Counted from the stretch's first letter, positions 44,401 through 53,385 are shown. The stretch is DNA of 64,000 bases from JAUNQW01 sp043424615 (GCA_043424615.1 JBHWOX010000033.1:73775-137774), one strand, 5' to 3'. Program-made: numbers and translations. The notes: a model not told the origin generated them from the sequence alone.

Positions 44401-45999
44401 ATCGCCTTCCACTGTCATGTCACTATCATCGCGTTCAGCTGCACCGAAAAGTTTATCATTGTAAAGCAATGGGTAAGTCACTGTTAAGTTGTGGTCATGT
44501 CCATTCAACACTAAATCCACATCATAGTGGTCCAAAGTAGACATTAATTCTTTACGAGCTACTTGTACACTTTCATCCTCTAAAGAGTGGTAAGAAGATG
44601 AGAATAATGGACGGTGATAAGTCACGATAATCCAGTTTAATTCCCCAGCTTCACGGCGGTTATAAGCATCCTCTAGATCAGCTTTTAACCATTCCATTTG
44701 TTGAGGGCTGATCATGCTGCCATCCGCTTTTTTATCTTCGGTGTTTAAGACTACAAAATGGGCACCATTGTAATCTAATGAATAAACGGCACCATTTTTG
44801 ATGTCTTTTAATTCATGTGGGGTGTTTAAGTGAATTAAATGTTCTTCGCTGTCATGGTTACCAGTCACCATCAAGTGAGGCATGGCTTTAACAAGCGGGC
44901 TAATGGCTGACATGGTGTGGTTCCATTCCGTATCGTTCCATTGGTCATTGACCAAGTCACCCGTATGAGTCACAAAATCAGCTGTTCCAGCTTTTACTAA
45001 GATAGCTTCAGCTGTTGAACGAGAATAGGCAGATTCTGAACGTTGGTTTTCAGAAGAAGCCGCATTTTGTGTGTCAGTGTAGTGTACAAAACGGAAATTT
45101 TGGTCTTTATCAGAAGCAGTGCCAAAACGTCCGACTGCTGACAAACCATTTTCAACTTTAGGATTTCCAACTTGGTAGTAGTATAAGGTGTCTGGATCTA
45201 AGTTAGTTGCTGTCACTTTGTAAGCATATTCTGTCATTGGAGGGTAAGGTAAGATTAAACTCCAATCGTCAAAGCCTTTATCCAGCCACTGAAGGTTGTT
45301 TGAAGTGAACGCTCCATCAGTGAAATATCCGACCACTTCTTGAGGGTTTTTAACCGCTATAAATGGATCTTTTTTATCATTGGTGAAAGGTTCATTTTTT
45401 TCTTTGTCCCACATGATAGCGTAAACATAGTCACCATCAACTGTTTGTTGGGCGTAGAAAGCATCATCAATTTTAAGAATTTCTGGCTGGTATTCAACAG
45501 CATTGGACATGTCTTCAGATGTTGACACATACAAACGAGCATCAGGATCTGCTTCAGAGGTATGCCATTGAACGTTCATCTCAGTTTGAGGGTTAGAAGC
45601 TAAGTTAGTTGAAATACGGTTAGGTTTTTGTGTTTTAGGAGCTTCAACCACTTCTGGCTTGCTTTGAGATACTTCAGCTGTTTCGCCACCAATGGTAACT
45701 GAAACAATGTCTCCATTTTGGTTATAGCCAAAACCATCATTAGCAGTTAAAGCTTCTAAATCAAAGTTATCCGCAATTTCTTGGTTTTTAGCATATGTTT
45801 CTTCTGTAACACTTTTTACATTTTCCCCCGCAGCAAGAGCCTGGATGGATTTTTCTGAGCTTTGTTCAGTCGCTGGACTGGCTTCAGCAGTTTGAGTTTG
45901 GGCATTAACAACTTCTGGACCAGCAAACACTCCGACGACTGCAGCAGTCGCTAAAAAGGCAGCCAATTTACGGGCTGATTTAAAATTATAATTCGACAT
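41500..45999 (-). CDS. Cell-wall-anchored protein with two purple-acid-phosphatase-type domains (LPQTG)
   Basis: A 1499-residue surface protein. An N-terminal signal peptide (hydrophobic ATAAVVGVFAG, cut near VNAQT) leads into two tandem copies of a purple-acid-phosphatase-like unit, each a fibronectin-like domain plus a metallophosphoesterase. Copy 1 has HYTDTQNA, HTGDLVND, VTGNHDS, TYHRPLF and NGHDHN. Copy 2 has HYTDTQNA, HTGDFVE, VSGNHDA, SFHKPLF and SGHDHV. All metal-binding motifs are therefore present twice. A coiled coil (about residues 1345-1400), a KAK/EAK-rich wall-spanning region and LPQTG at about 1470 with a hydrophobic helix and RKRQ tail complete it. A role in releasing phosphate from host or medium esters is likely. 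The ATG at 45999 has GGAGG at good spacing. A vicinal Cys pair (ADCCPSQ) is unusual for such a protein. Confidence 0.9.
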   Translation of the reverse strand: MSNYNFKSARKLAAFLATAAVVGVFAGPEVVNAQTQTAEASPATEQSSEKSIQALAAGENVKSVTEETYAKNQEIADNFDLEALTANDGFGYNQNGDIVSVTIGGETAEVSQSKPEVVEAPKTQKPNRISTNLASNPQTEMNVQWHTSEADPDARLYVSTSEDMSNAVEYQPEILKIDDAFYAQQTVDGDYVYAIMWDKEKNEPFTNDKKDPFIAVKNPQEVVGYFTDGAFTSNNLQWLDKGFDDWSLILPYPPMTEYAYKVTATNLDPDTLYYYQVGNPKVENGLSAVGRFGTASDKDQNFRFVHYTDTQNAASSENQRSESAYSRSTAEAILVKAGTADFVTHTGDLVNDQWNDTEWNHTMSAISPLVKAMPHLMVTGNHDSEEHLIHLNTPHELKDIKNGAVYSLDYNGAHFVVLNTEDKKADGSMISPQQMEWLKADLEDAYNRREAGELNWIIVTYHRPLFSSSYHSLEDESVQVARKELMSTLDHYDVDLVLNGHDHNLTVTYPLLYNDKLFGAAERDDSDMTVEGDTTTFHNPEGTVFAVISTAGTKTYDAIYKNQSFDWIIENEDIHTTYKELFNYDVTPSDIDYFQSLMIRSEQPFVSPFYADGHSNAREANIQHFAVVDVTPEAISYEIFEVVGEDLNNRDINSVHTYVITKDQKPAKDGRVVAKIANEEAHQAEQAAAIDNQSPAGVKIGVKEWQPSDKEGNINTDPRNHAGQFGKAAEYRQYGNGAYEVKVGDQWIAASTEKPAVATIYESKNPDRITNQVGSDAAREMNLAWFTRTNKPVEGSTVQVSLSKDFDKAAEGVSVDLRTYNTYSDYFERTEDGYFIQGYSTDDDWSDIELWITDEHISADNAKYTSGNRGYLPIQMIEETIYHADVRGLDPNTTYYFRVGSEGNWSDVGSFTTASDVSAPFAFIHYTDTQNAYWNENVRNEPQYAADTMKQAMKLFPQADFALHTGDFVETAQAEDEWVDIIGQTQDVFLNLPHAMVSGNHDAYSTYTWNNGQLNAFNNHVNAPDAEGRMYGGSYYSFDYNNTHFVILNTNDSADENGRANEIVSDAQMEWIKNDLQSEAAKNADWVVVSFHKPLFSGSYHSLQDSDVQKNRAELIKLFTDNEVDVVISGHDHVNSVSKPLLYTDDAPIGNAKLAADSHVSREDDMSVYTDPKGTVFVTLNTAGTKLYKDIYNQGIDYIAKVRPKVAQALGAKVENGVIVEGREEAEANLAYWNDLFTYQNQPGESPKFEVSHSNNREGSTQNFATYEVTPDSFKMTLWEIKGDLAEGERSEPFAVNSFVIRKNEEGGGSTQPSDKPTDQKDEQTKLPQEIIDLQNKVSALEKLAEALTAQEAKRAEEIEKLKAEIARLNVEVKDAQANVAALENKVKDLSQKLADCCPSQVKDKVKGTVASKDKEKLDAVVQDLLDQQAKDKAKKADPAKEVAKAEEAKAEKAKDGEQAKAEEEDSEALPQTGIVSTLGLAAASIIAGLGLAADRKRQ

Positions 46000-46051
46000 C
46001 TTAACCTCCATTTTTTAAAACTACAGTGACAGACTCCAATTACTATTTAAA

Positions 46052-46112
46052 TGTAACAAATCACTGTAAATTTAATGAAAATGTAATATTACTGCTTAAT
46101 GTCGAATTGTAA
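46052..46112 (-). promoter_or_regulatory. Four TTACA boxes upstream of the surface phosphatase gene
   Basis: TGTAA occurs on the plus strand at 46052, 46065, 46082 and 46108 (TTACA on the coding strand), with intervals of 13, 17 and 26 bases. These could be PhoP-type half-sites, but the intervals are not the 11-base period of classical Pho boxes. Confidence 0.3.
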
Positions 46113-46114
46113 AT

Positions 46115-46678
46115 TTATAATGAATTTCCTGTTAAGAAGCACGAACTTTCATGGTCATTGACTAGACCTGCGGCTTGCATGAAAGCATAGCAAATGACTG
46201 GTCCAACAAAAGTAAAGCCTGCTTTTTTTAATTCTCGACTCATCTTTTCACTGCTTGGGGTCTGAGTCGGAATATCTGCTGGATGACGGGGATGATGAAT
46301 ATGGGGATGCCCATCAACAAAAGACCAGATAAAAGAAGAAAAAGATTTCCCTTCCTCTTCCAGACGCAAATAAGCCTGAGCATTTTTTATGATGGACTCA
46401 ATTTTTAAGCGATGGCGTATAATAGATGGCTCTTGGCATAAGCGGTCGACATCAGCTTCCGCCATCTGGACGATCGCATGGGGATCAAAGCCAGCAAAAT
46501 GCTGGCGGTAGGCTTCCCTTTTTTGCAAAACAGTCCACCAAGACAAGCCGGCCTGCTGCCCTTCCAAGCACAACAATTCAAACAAAGCACGGGAGTCTGT
46601 CAAAGGTCGCCCCCATTCCTCATCATGATAGCGAATATAGAGTTCTTGGTCGGTAACCCAATGACAACGTTTTTTCAT
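46115..46678 (-). CDS. tag: DNA-3-methyladenine glycosylase I
   Basis: A 187-residue Tag enzyme that excises 3-methyladenine from DNA. The zinc site is visible: C5 in KKRCHWV and H18 near the N-terminus, with H and C in NDHESSCF at the C-terminus. DEEWGRPL, FELLCLEGQQAGLSWWTVLQKR and FTFVGPVICYAFMQA are family hallmarks. It has an AAAGGAG site and is divergent from the helicase gene. Confidence 0.95.
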   Translation of the reverse strand: MKKRCHWVTDQELYIRYHDEEWGRPLTDSRALFELLCLEGQQAGLSWWTVLQKREAYRQHFAGFDPHAIVQMAEADVDRLCQEPSIIRHRLKIESIIKNAQAYLRLEEEGKSFSSFIWSFVDGHPHIHHPRHPADIPTQTPSSEKMSRELKKAGFTFVGPVICYAFMQAAGLVNDHESSCFLTGNSL

Positions 46679-46761
46679 TATGATTGCTCCTTTACATATT
46701 GCAAGCTTTTTTTCAGTATGTTCTAATTATAATAATGTGTGGATAGGCTGGAGTGAAAATC

Positions 46762-49641
46762 ATGAAAGATTACGAATTACAATTAAAAGAGTCCTTAGGT
46801 TTTGGCTTTATTGATCAGACTAACTATAAAAATGACCTCTATGCACCAAAAATTTTAAAAAACGATGAAGATAATAATAAGTATATCTTGACAGATATTC
46901 AGGAAGAACTCCGACGATGTAAATCATTTAAAATTTCAGTCGCTTTCTTAAATAGTGCAGGCATTAATATGTTGAAAGCAGAGTTCCATGATTTGAGCAA
47001 AAGAGGGGGCCAGGGTCAAATCATCATTTCCCCTTACTTGGGTTTCAATGACCCTGATGCTATGAGGGAACTCTTAAAATTAAAAGGAGTAGAAGTGCGT
47101 TTAGCTCCCGAAGAAAAAAACTTGCACGCTAAATTTTATTATTTTGAACAAAGCTTCCAACAAATTGCAGTCGTTGGCTCAGCTAATTTGACAGACGGAG
47201 CCTTCAAAAAGAATTATGAATGGAATGTAAAATTAAATTCAACTGAAAACGGCAACTATGTGAAAGAAAGTTTACTTGCTTTTGAGTCTTTATGGGTCAT
47301 TTCAACTCCTCTTACAGAAGGTGTCATTCGATCCTATGAAAAAAATCATCAGCAACTGATTCGTGTTAAGGCTGAGGATGAGCAGACGGACGAAGAAAAC
47401 AAAGACGATTACCATTTTATTCACCCTAACCGTATGCAAAAAAATGCCCTTCAAGGTATAGCTAAAATGCGGCAATTGGGTCAAGAACGAGCCTTAGTCA
47501 TTTCCGCAACTGGTACAGGAAAAACCTTTTTAGGCGCGTTTGATGTCAGAAATTACCAACCCAAGCGTTTCTTATTCGTGGTGCATCGCGAACAGATATT
47601 AAGAAAAGCTCAAGCCAGCTTTCAAAAAGTCATCGGTTTTGACCAAAGTGAATCAGTCATTTACAAAAGCGGGATGAATATTCAAGATAAAAAATATGTT
47701 TTTGCCACCATCCAATCCATTTCCCGCCAGGAAAATCTAAAAGAGATTGATACTGATCATTTCGATTATATTTTAATCGATGAGGTCCATAAGGCTGGGG
47801 CGCCATCTTATCAAAAATTTATGACTTACTTTCAACCGGACTTTTACCTTGGGATGACCGCTACACCTGAACGATCGGATGATTACAACATTTATGAACT
47901 TTTCGACCATAATGTTGCTTATGAAATTCGCCTACAGCAAGCTTTAGAAGAAAATATGTTGTGTCCCTTTATTTATTATGGTGTTTCTGATCTTTCCATT
48001 GACCACCAGTGGATTGATGAGAAAAGCAATTTTCAACTGCTGACTTCCGATATTAGGGTTCAGCACCTTAATGAAAAAATTCAATACTATAGCGTCAGTG
48101 GAGTTAAGACCAAGGGCTTAATATTTTGTAGCACAGTAAAAGAAGCTGAAGAGATTTCAAATAAAATGAACCAGCTCGGCTATCATACTCGTGCTCTTAG
48201 CGGGAAAGACAGCCAAGAACAAAGGGAGGCTAGCATTAAAAAACTTGAAAAAGGCGAATTGGATTATCTATTAACAGTCGATATTTTTAATGAGGGTGTA
48301 GATATTCCAAGTATTAATCAAGTCATCATGCTTCGGCATACCGAATCCGCTATTATTTTTGTTCAGCAATTGGGCCGAGGATTGCGAAAACATCCTCAAA
48401 AAGAATTTGTTACGGTTATTGATTTTATAGGGAATTATAAAAATAATTTCCTTATCCCCATCGCCCTTTACGGGGACCAATCCTTTAACAAAGACAATTA
48501 TCGCCGTAAATTAACTAATCGCACCCAATTGTCAGGGTTAACTACGATCAATTTTGAAGAAATTGCCTCCAAACAAATTTTTAATTCATTAAAAAATAAC
48601 AATCTATCGACTGTGAGTATTATAAAAGAAAAATATATTGAATTAGAGAATCGGTTAGGCCGCACACCTTATCTCTATGACTTTTTAAAACAGGATTCGA
48701 TTGATCCATTAGTCATTTTTGAAAATCCTGCCTTCAAACACTATGGTGATGTGATTGAGAAGTTTTCCAACGATGATAAACTTTCACTTAATGAAAAAGA
48801 AGAGGCTTATTTAAGCTTTATGACCAAGGAATTATTGAATGGGAAGAGACCACATGAACTCATCCTGCTATCAAGGCTTTTTAAGCAAGGAGGTCAAGCC
48901 ACTCTAGATGAACTTAAGTCTGATCTATCTCAAGCGGGTGCTAGCACATCCCCCAACATTTTAGAATCGGTTAAAAGAGTGTTGAACCTTTCCTTCTATA
49001 AAGATGCTGATCGAAAAAAATATGGTGAGGAATTTATTTTATTTAATAAGAACAATGTCCAACTAGGCCACAAAGACATCTTACTTCATGATGATTTCTT
49101 ACTCTTGGCTCAGGATATTATTCAGACCGCTTTACACCTTTCTCGCCACTACCCTGCTGGCTATACGGATCAGGCTTTGGAATTGGGGAAAAAATATAGC
49201 CGAAAGGATGCCTGCCGTTTATTATGTTGGAAAAAAGATGAAAGTTCAGTGATCTATGGTTATCGATCCAAATATGGAAGCTGTCCTTTATTTGTCAACT
49301 ATCATAAAAGTGAGGATATCAGTGAGTCCACTCAATACTCAGACGCTTTTATCAACCAACGCTTATTCCATTGGTACAGCCGACCTAAGCGTTATATAAC
49401 ATCAGACGATGTGCAAGAAATATTAAATCATAAAGAATTACAGATCACTGTCCCACTTTTTGTGAAAAAAGATGAGGCCAACCATACTGAATTTTATTAT
49501 CTAGGTAATGTAGACGTTTTAAAAGAGTCCGCCCAAGAGAAGTTGATGCCGTCAGGTGATAGTGTAGTGACCATGGATCTTGAATTAGCTAAAGCTGTCC
49601 CTTATCCCATTTATCATTACCTCATCACTCCAGATTTAATT
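46762..49641 (+). CDS. PLD nuclease-SF2 helicase-DUF3427 protein
   Basis: A 960-residue multidomain protein, stop codon at about 49642-49644. An N-terminal phospholipase-D-like domain has the HAKFYYF ... GSANLTDG (HxK ... SxN) motif at about residues 115-145. A superfamily 2 helicase follows, with Walker A ISATGTGKT (about 250), DEVH box LIDEVHKAG, MTATPER and the arginine-finger region QQLGRGLRK. The last third is the DUF3427 region. Such proteins are often annotated as restriction- or repair-like helicases, and their biological role is not settled. I prefer the ATG at 46762 (GGAG eight bases upstream) over a GTG three codons earlier. A Nudix hydrolase lies convergent immediately downstream. 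Confidence 0.88.
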
Positions 49642-49649
49642 TAATAAAT

Positions 49650-49693
49650 AAAACGAGGTCAAAGAATTTTCACAATCTAAATGGCCTCGTTTT
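49650..49693. terminator. Bidirectional terminator
   Basis: AAAACGAGG / CCTCGTTTT stem between the helicase and Nudix genes. Confidence 0.75.
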
Positions 49694-49701
49694 ATTTGTA
49701 T

Positions 49702-50094
49702 TTAAGATAAATAATTGGCTAATTGTTTGGCTAGAGGAATATCTGCAGCTGCCCATTCCACCTCATTTAAATCATCAACTTCTAGCCACTTGATTTGGCT
49801 GTGTTCACGTAAGCAGATGTCTCCTTCTTTTACATTTGCTGTATATAAATATAAATTCACCTTTCCAAAATCATAAGCGTAGCTAGAATGATCAATAAAA
49901 GTTTGGACATCAATGTCAATATTCAATTCTTCTTTTATTTCACGCTTCAGGGCTTCTTCCATAGTTTCTCCAGTTTCAATTTTTCCGCCAGGGAATTCCC
50001 AATAATTTGCTAAAGTTTTATCTTGCGGTCTTTGGGCAATCAATATCTTTCCCTGTTCTATAATAGCAGCTGACACAACATCGATTTCTTTCAT
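49702..50094 (-). CDS. Nudix hydrolase, MutT/8-oxo-dGTP diphosphatase-like
   Basis: A 130-residue single-domain Nudix protein. The Nudix box runs GGKIETGETMEEALKREI followed by KEEL at about residues 36-57, with all catalytic glutamates. VVSAAIIEQGKILIAQRP and YWEFPGG are typical of MutT-type enzymes that clean oxidised or non-canonical nucleotides. The substrate is inferred by family. It has a GGGAAGGTG-type site. Confidence 0.9.
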   Translation of the reverse strand: MKEIDVVSAAIIEQGKILIAQRPQDKTLANYWEFPGGKIETGETMEEALKREIKEELNIDIDVQTFIDHSSYAYDFGKVNLYLYTANVKEGDICLREHSQIKWLEVDDLNEVEWAAADIPLAKQLANYLS

Positions 50095-50132
50095 GCCTTC
50101 ACCTTCCCTGTTTTTTCTGCCTGTCTTAAAAA

Positions 50133-50162
50133 ATCAAGCATGCCAAAATAGACATGCTTGAT
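50133..50162 (-). terminator. Terminator of the YdbC gene
   Basis: ATCAAGCATG / CATGCTTGAT stem (10 bp) followed by TTTTTT on the minus strand. Confidence 0.8.
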
Positions 50163-50233
50163 AAGAAACCAACTTTCAATTAAAAACTTTCATTCCTTCA
50201 ACTCATTAAAGCCTCTTGGGTTTGGAGATTGTT

Positions 50234-50455
50234 TTACAATTCCATCTGATTCAATAAATCTCTCAAGGCAATCAATTCTTCATCCGTGAAGGTTACGCCT
50301 TTTCCCATTTTTTCAAAGTTAGGGCTCCAGTCACGAATATCATATTTAGCAGGATTATCGCCCCATTGTGTACGGGTGAGGTGTTTTTCCCATCCCGAAT
50401 TCTTTTCCGATAAGCGACCATAATCCTCCTGGACTTCAAAAGAAAAATCTGCCAT
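50234..50455 (-). CDS. YdbC-family PC4-like ssDNA-binding protein
   Basis: A 73-residue protein that matches the YdbC/PC4 (transcriptional coactivator p15) family of Lactobacillales in length and sequence: FSFEVQEDYGRLSEKNSGW, AKYDIRDWSPNFEKMGKG and TDEELIALRDLL. The family dimer binds single-stranded DNA non-specifically. It follows the phosphoesterase gene by 14 bases and is probably co-transcribed with it. Confidence 0.88.
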   Translation of the reverse strand: MADFSFEVQEDYGRLSEKNSGWEKHLTRTQWGDNPAKYDIRDWSPNFEKMGKGVTFTDEELIALRDLLNQMEL

Positions 50456-50469
50456 CTTTTCACCTTCCC

Positions 50470-51318
50470 TTAATGTAAGACTATAAAACTAACTTCCATT
50501 CGGTTAAAAACACGGAATGTCATGGCTTTGGTCGACAAACCGCGGTTAATGATCAAACGTTTGCCAGGATCATTTTTTGAATGAAAAATACCATAATCAT
50601 AATAAGGGTTAAAACCTTGACCTGGCGCATAGACCCCACCGATAAAGGGTAGACGAACTTGACCCCCATGCGTATGCCCACTCAAGACCAAGTCAAAATC
50701 GATGGAGCTATTAGCGATATATTGCTCAAAGAACTCAGGGTGGTGGGCGATTAATATTTTACTTTTATCATTATATTGATCTTTTAATTTGATGTTTTCC
50801 ATAAAGGAACGATTTTCAGGAACCACTTCATAGTCGTTCATTTCCTGAGTTTCAGCCAGCCCAATCAAAACGAGCTCTTCGCCATTCTGTTTAATCACGT
50901 CCACTTCATCAAGCAGCACCTTGATGCCATTATTTTCTAAAGTTTTTCGCCATTTATCCCCTTGCATATACGGTAGGTCTCGGTTACCGGCGATGGCATA
51001 GATAGGAGCCACTTCCCCCATAGATTGGCCAATATATCGGATATTATTTTGATTATCCCGATCAATTTCATCAGAAAAAATATCTCCGGAAATGATAATC
51101 ACATCTGGATTTTCTTCCTTAATGACTTGGGTCAGCTTCTTTAAGTTAACCCGATGGTGGGGCAGGTGTAGGTCAGAAATATGACAAATCTTAAGGCCAG
51201 ATAATTTTTTATCTAAATGTGGGATTTTGATATCGTAGTAGATTTTGTCAAAGACCATATTATCCCAAACCAGGTAGACCAGAATGATAACAATTAAAAC
51301 TAAAATTAACCAAATCAT
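50470..51318 (-). CDS. Membrane-anchored metallophosphoesterase (YkuE-like) with altered GNHD motif
   Basis: A 282-residue calcineurin-like phosphoesterase with one N-terminal membrane helix (WLILVLIVIILVYLVW). Metal-binding motifs CHISDLHLP, IISGDIFSDE, LIAHHPEF and LSGHTHGGQ are present, but the usual GNHD/GNHE reads AGNRDLPY, so the histidine is arginine. Activity may therefore be altered. I start at 51318, where AAAGGG precedes the ATG at six bases; a longer frame upstream lacks a site. Confidence 0.82.
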   Translation of the reverse strand: MIWLILVLIVIILVYLVWDNMVFDKIYYDIKIPHLDKKLSGLKICHISDLHLPHHRVNLKKLTQVIKEENPDVIIISGDIFSDEIDRDNQNNIRYIGQSMGEVAPIYAIAGNRDLPYMQGDKWRKTLENNGIKVLLDEVDVIKQNGEELVLIGLAETQEMNDYEVVPENRSFMENIKLKDQYNDKSKILIAHHPEFFEQYIANSSIDFDLVLSGHTHGGQVRLPFIGGVYAPGQGFNPYYDYGIFHSKNDPGKRLIINRGLSTKAMTFRVFNRMEVSFIVLH

Positions 51319-51414
51319 GACATGCCCTTTCTTCAAAAACTCATCTGCTGTTGAGGACATTTTACCATATTTAAGCCATTTCTGCGAAAGCAATTCACAT
51401 GAAGGCAATAAAAA

Positions 51415-51434
51415 AGCCTCTCTATTGAGAGGCT
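51415..51434 (-). terminator. Terminator of the mechanosensitive-channel-like gene
   Basis: AGCCTCTC-TATT-GAGAGGCT followed by TTTTTT on the minus strand. Confidence 0.88.
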
Positions 51435-51448
51435 CGAGTGAAATCTAA

Positions 51449-52777
51449 TTAGTAAGAAGAATCATCGTCGTATTGTTGGTCTAAATTACGTTTGATTTCT
51501 TCAGATTCTTCATTCAATTTATCATCTAACTTGTCTAATTGATTACGGGCAAAGTCACGTCCACCTAATCCAAAGGCAAGAGCAAAGGCAATAGAAGCTC
51601 CACCGATGATGAACATGAAAGCAGTATTAACGATTGAAGTCGCAATATTTAATTGGTCGAAAGCCATGAAGACCGCTAGAATAGTCAAAGTGGCTTGGAT
51701 TAAACCAGCTAACCAACGGCTTCCTAAAGATGAAGCAATGAAATTACCAATTAATTTACCACCAATGAGACCTAAAGCCAAGATGATGATGGCAAAGATG
51801 ATATTAGGTAGGTAAGCAATTAAAGCAGCACCAATCGTATTTAGAACATCTAAGTTCAAGACATTTAAGGCTTCAACAGCAATGAATAAGGCAATGACTG
51901 CTGTAACGATGGTTCCAGTAATTTTTGAAATTTCGATATTGGAATCATTGGTGTTGATATATTGATTTAATTTATCCGCACCTGCTCCTTTTAAGAGATC
52001 TTTCACGAGGTCGCCAACGATTTTAGCGATGAAGAAACCTGCACCTAATAAGATTACCGCTAATAATAAATTAGGAATCGCAGACATGATTGAGTTTAAT
52101 ACCCCAATGATTGGGCGAGAAATAGACTCAATGCCTAAGGTTTCTAAAGCGACAGTAAGGATAGGGATAAAGATTAAAATGTAAACAATAGTTCCTAAGA
52201 CTTTGGCAATAGAGTCATTGCGCTCGTCAGATTTTTTGTTAGCATTTTTAGAAGAACGTGAGGAATGCTCGCTAGGATCAACTGCTTCTCGGTTGCCTTC
52301 TTCTTCACTATCAGATGATCCAGTGAAGTTACTTAATAATCCATCTAAATTCAATGACACACTGAAGTTATAAACAAGATTATATAAGAATTTACCAACA
52401 ACGACTCCTAAAATAATTAATACAATTGCACCAATTAAGTTAGGGATGAAGTTTAAGGCGGTGTTAATCATATTAGAAATCGGTTGTGCGATTGAGCTTA
52501 AGCCGAATCGTTGGAAGATTCCTGGTAAAAATAACACCCATACGAGGTAATAGAATACCTGGCTGATTGATTGTAGGGTTTGGTTGGCAGATTGTTCATC
52601 ATTGGCCACGCCCCAGTCTTGTAAACGATCATCTAAACTTGCGGCTTCCATTCCTTTACGGATAGCACGACGAACGACTGCTGCAACGATCCAAGCAATC
52701 ACTAATAATAAAATACCAAATAAAACATTGGGTAATGCTGCAATAATACCTTCTAAAGCACCTTGCATTTGTTGCAT
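51449..52777 (-). CDS. Mechanosensitive ion channel-related protein with TM-helix repeats
   Basis: A 442-residue membrane protein made of repeated PNLLFAIILLxxG-type helices (near residues 15, 110, 240 and 325), the repeat found in small MscS-related proteins. Each repeat has a proline-rich loop followed by a long hydrophobic helix with glycines. A charged, low-complexity cytoplasmic loop (about residues 155-190, DSEEEGNREAVD and SSRSSKNANKKS) and a charged tail follow. A canonical MscS beta domain is not evident. A role in osmotic adaptation is inferred. Confidence 0.75.
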   Translation of the reverse strand: MQQMQGALEGIIAALPNVLFGILLLVIAWIVAAVVRRAIRKGMEAASLDDRLQDWGVANDEQSANQTLQSISQVFYYLVWVLFLPGIFQRFGLSSIAQPISNMINTALNFIPNLIGAIVLIILGVVVGKFLYNLVYNFSVSLNLDGLLSNFTGSSDSEEEGNREAVDPSEHSSRSSKNANKKSDERNDSIAKVLGTIVYILIFIPILTVALETLGIESISRPIIGVLNSIMSAIPNLLLAVILLGAGFFIAKIVGDLVKDLLKGAGADKLNQYINTNDSNIEISKITGTIVTAVIALFIAVEALNVLNLDVLNTIGAALIAYLPNIIFAIIILALGLIGGKLIGNFIASSLGSRWLAGLIQATLTILAVFMAFDQLNIATSIVNTAFMFIIGGASIAFALAFGLGGRDFARNQLDKLDDKLNEESEEIKRNLDQQYDDDSSY

Positions 52778-52860
52778 GGTCTTTCACTCCTTTTCTTTCT
52801 TTAATGACTTAATTCTATACTAGATAAGAAAAATCCACAATCATTAAGAATTATTTAAGA

Positions 52861-53141
52861 TTAATAATCTTCATAGTGGTCCATGCTAACTAAATCAACA
52901 GGGTAATGACTTTCTATATCCAAAGTTATTTTTTGCAGGATTTGGTCTGCATACTGGCCGTCATTGGAGACCATGCCTAAACCGATTTGAGCAAAGGTCA
53001 AACTATCATTCTCCCCTACTTCAGCTGCAGATATTTTATAATGGTGGTGAACCTTGTCGATGATGCTCTTCATTATTTTTTTTCTTTGAGGGAATGGATT
53101 TCCCACAAGCGTAGATGTAAAACGAGTCCTTTTAAAAACAT
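52861..53141 (-). pseudogene. ylxP: ylxP (DUF503) split by a one-base deletion in a poly-A tract
   Basis: The ATG at 53141, behind AAAAGGAG, gives MFLKGLVLHLRLWEIHSLKE, the proper start of DUF503/YlxP, but the frame stops at TAA after 22 codons. The rest of the family (KIMKSIIDKVHHHYK through AEVGENDSL and VSNDGQ to DHYEDY) continues in another frame. The switch falls at a run of eight A (plus-strand T at 53075-53082). One more A would restore a 93-residue protein of normal length. This could be a true pseudogene, transcriptional slippage on the A-run, or a sequencing error in a homopolymer. YlxP is a small conserved protein of unclear function, often near rbfA. Confidence 0.8.
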
Positions 53142-53209
53142 GTCGTCTCCTTTTAACTCTATAGTGGCTTTGATATAATACGTAAAACTAGACGAGGGGG
53201 TCAATAAAG

Positions 53210-53374
53210 ATGAAAAAACACGGACGAAATATTTTACTCATTGCGATCAGCTTGATTCTCATTTCCATCCTCATTTATTTTGTGGAACAAGCCTTAGGTA
53301 TCGAAATTATTCAACGGCAAAGTCTCTTGCCAAGCTGGAATGCTCCAATTTTTGGAGCCCTCCCCTTCATTTAA
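53210..53374 (+). CDS. Small single-span membrane protein (54 residues)
   Basis: The ATG at 53210 follows GAGGGGG. The product has a basic start (MKKHGRN), one hydrophobic helix (ILLIAISLILISILIYFV) and a short outer tail ending GALPFI. TATAAT lies about 30 bases upstream, and a clear terminator follows the stop, so it looks like a real monocistronic gene. I do not recognise a family. Confidence 0.6.
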   Translation: MKKHGRNILLIAISLILISILIYFVEQALGIEIIQRQSLLPSWNAPIFGALPFI

Positions 53375-53385
53375 AAATAGAGAAG

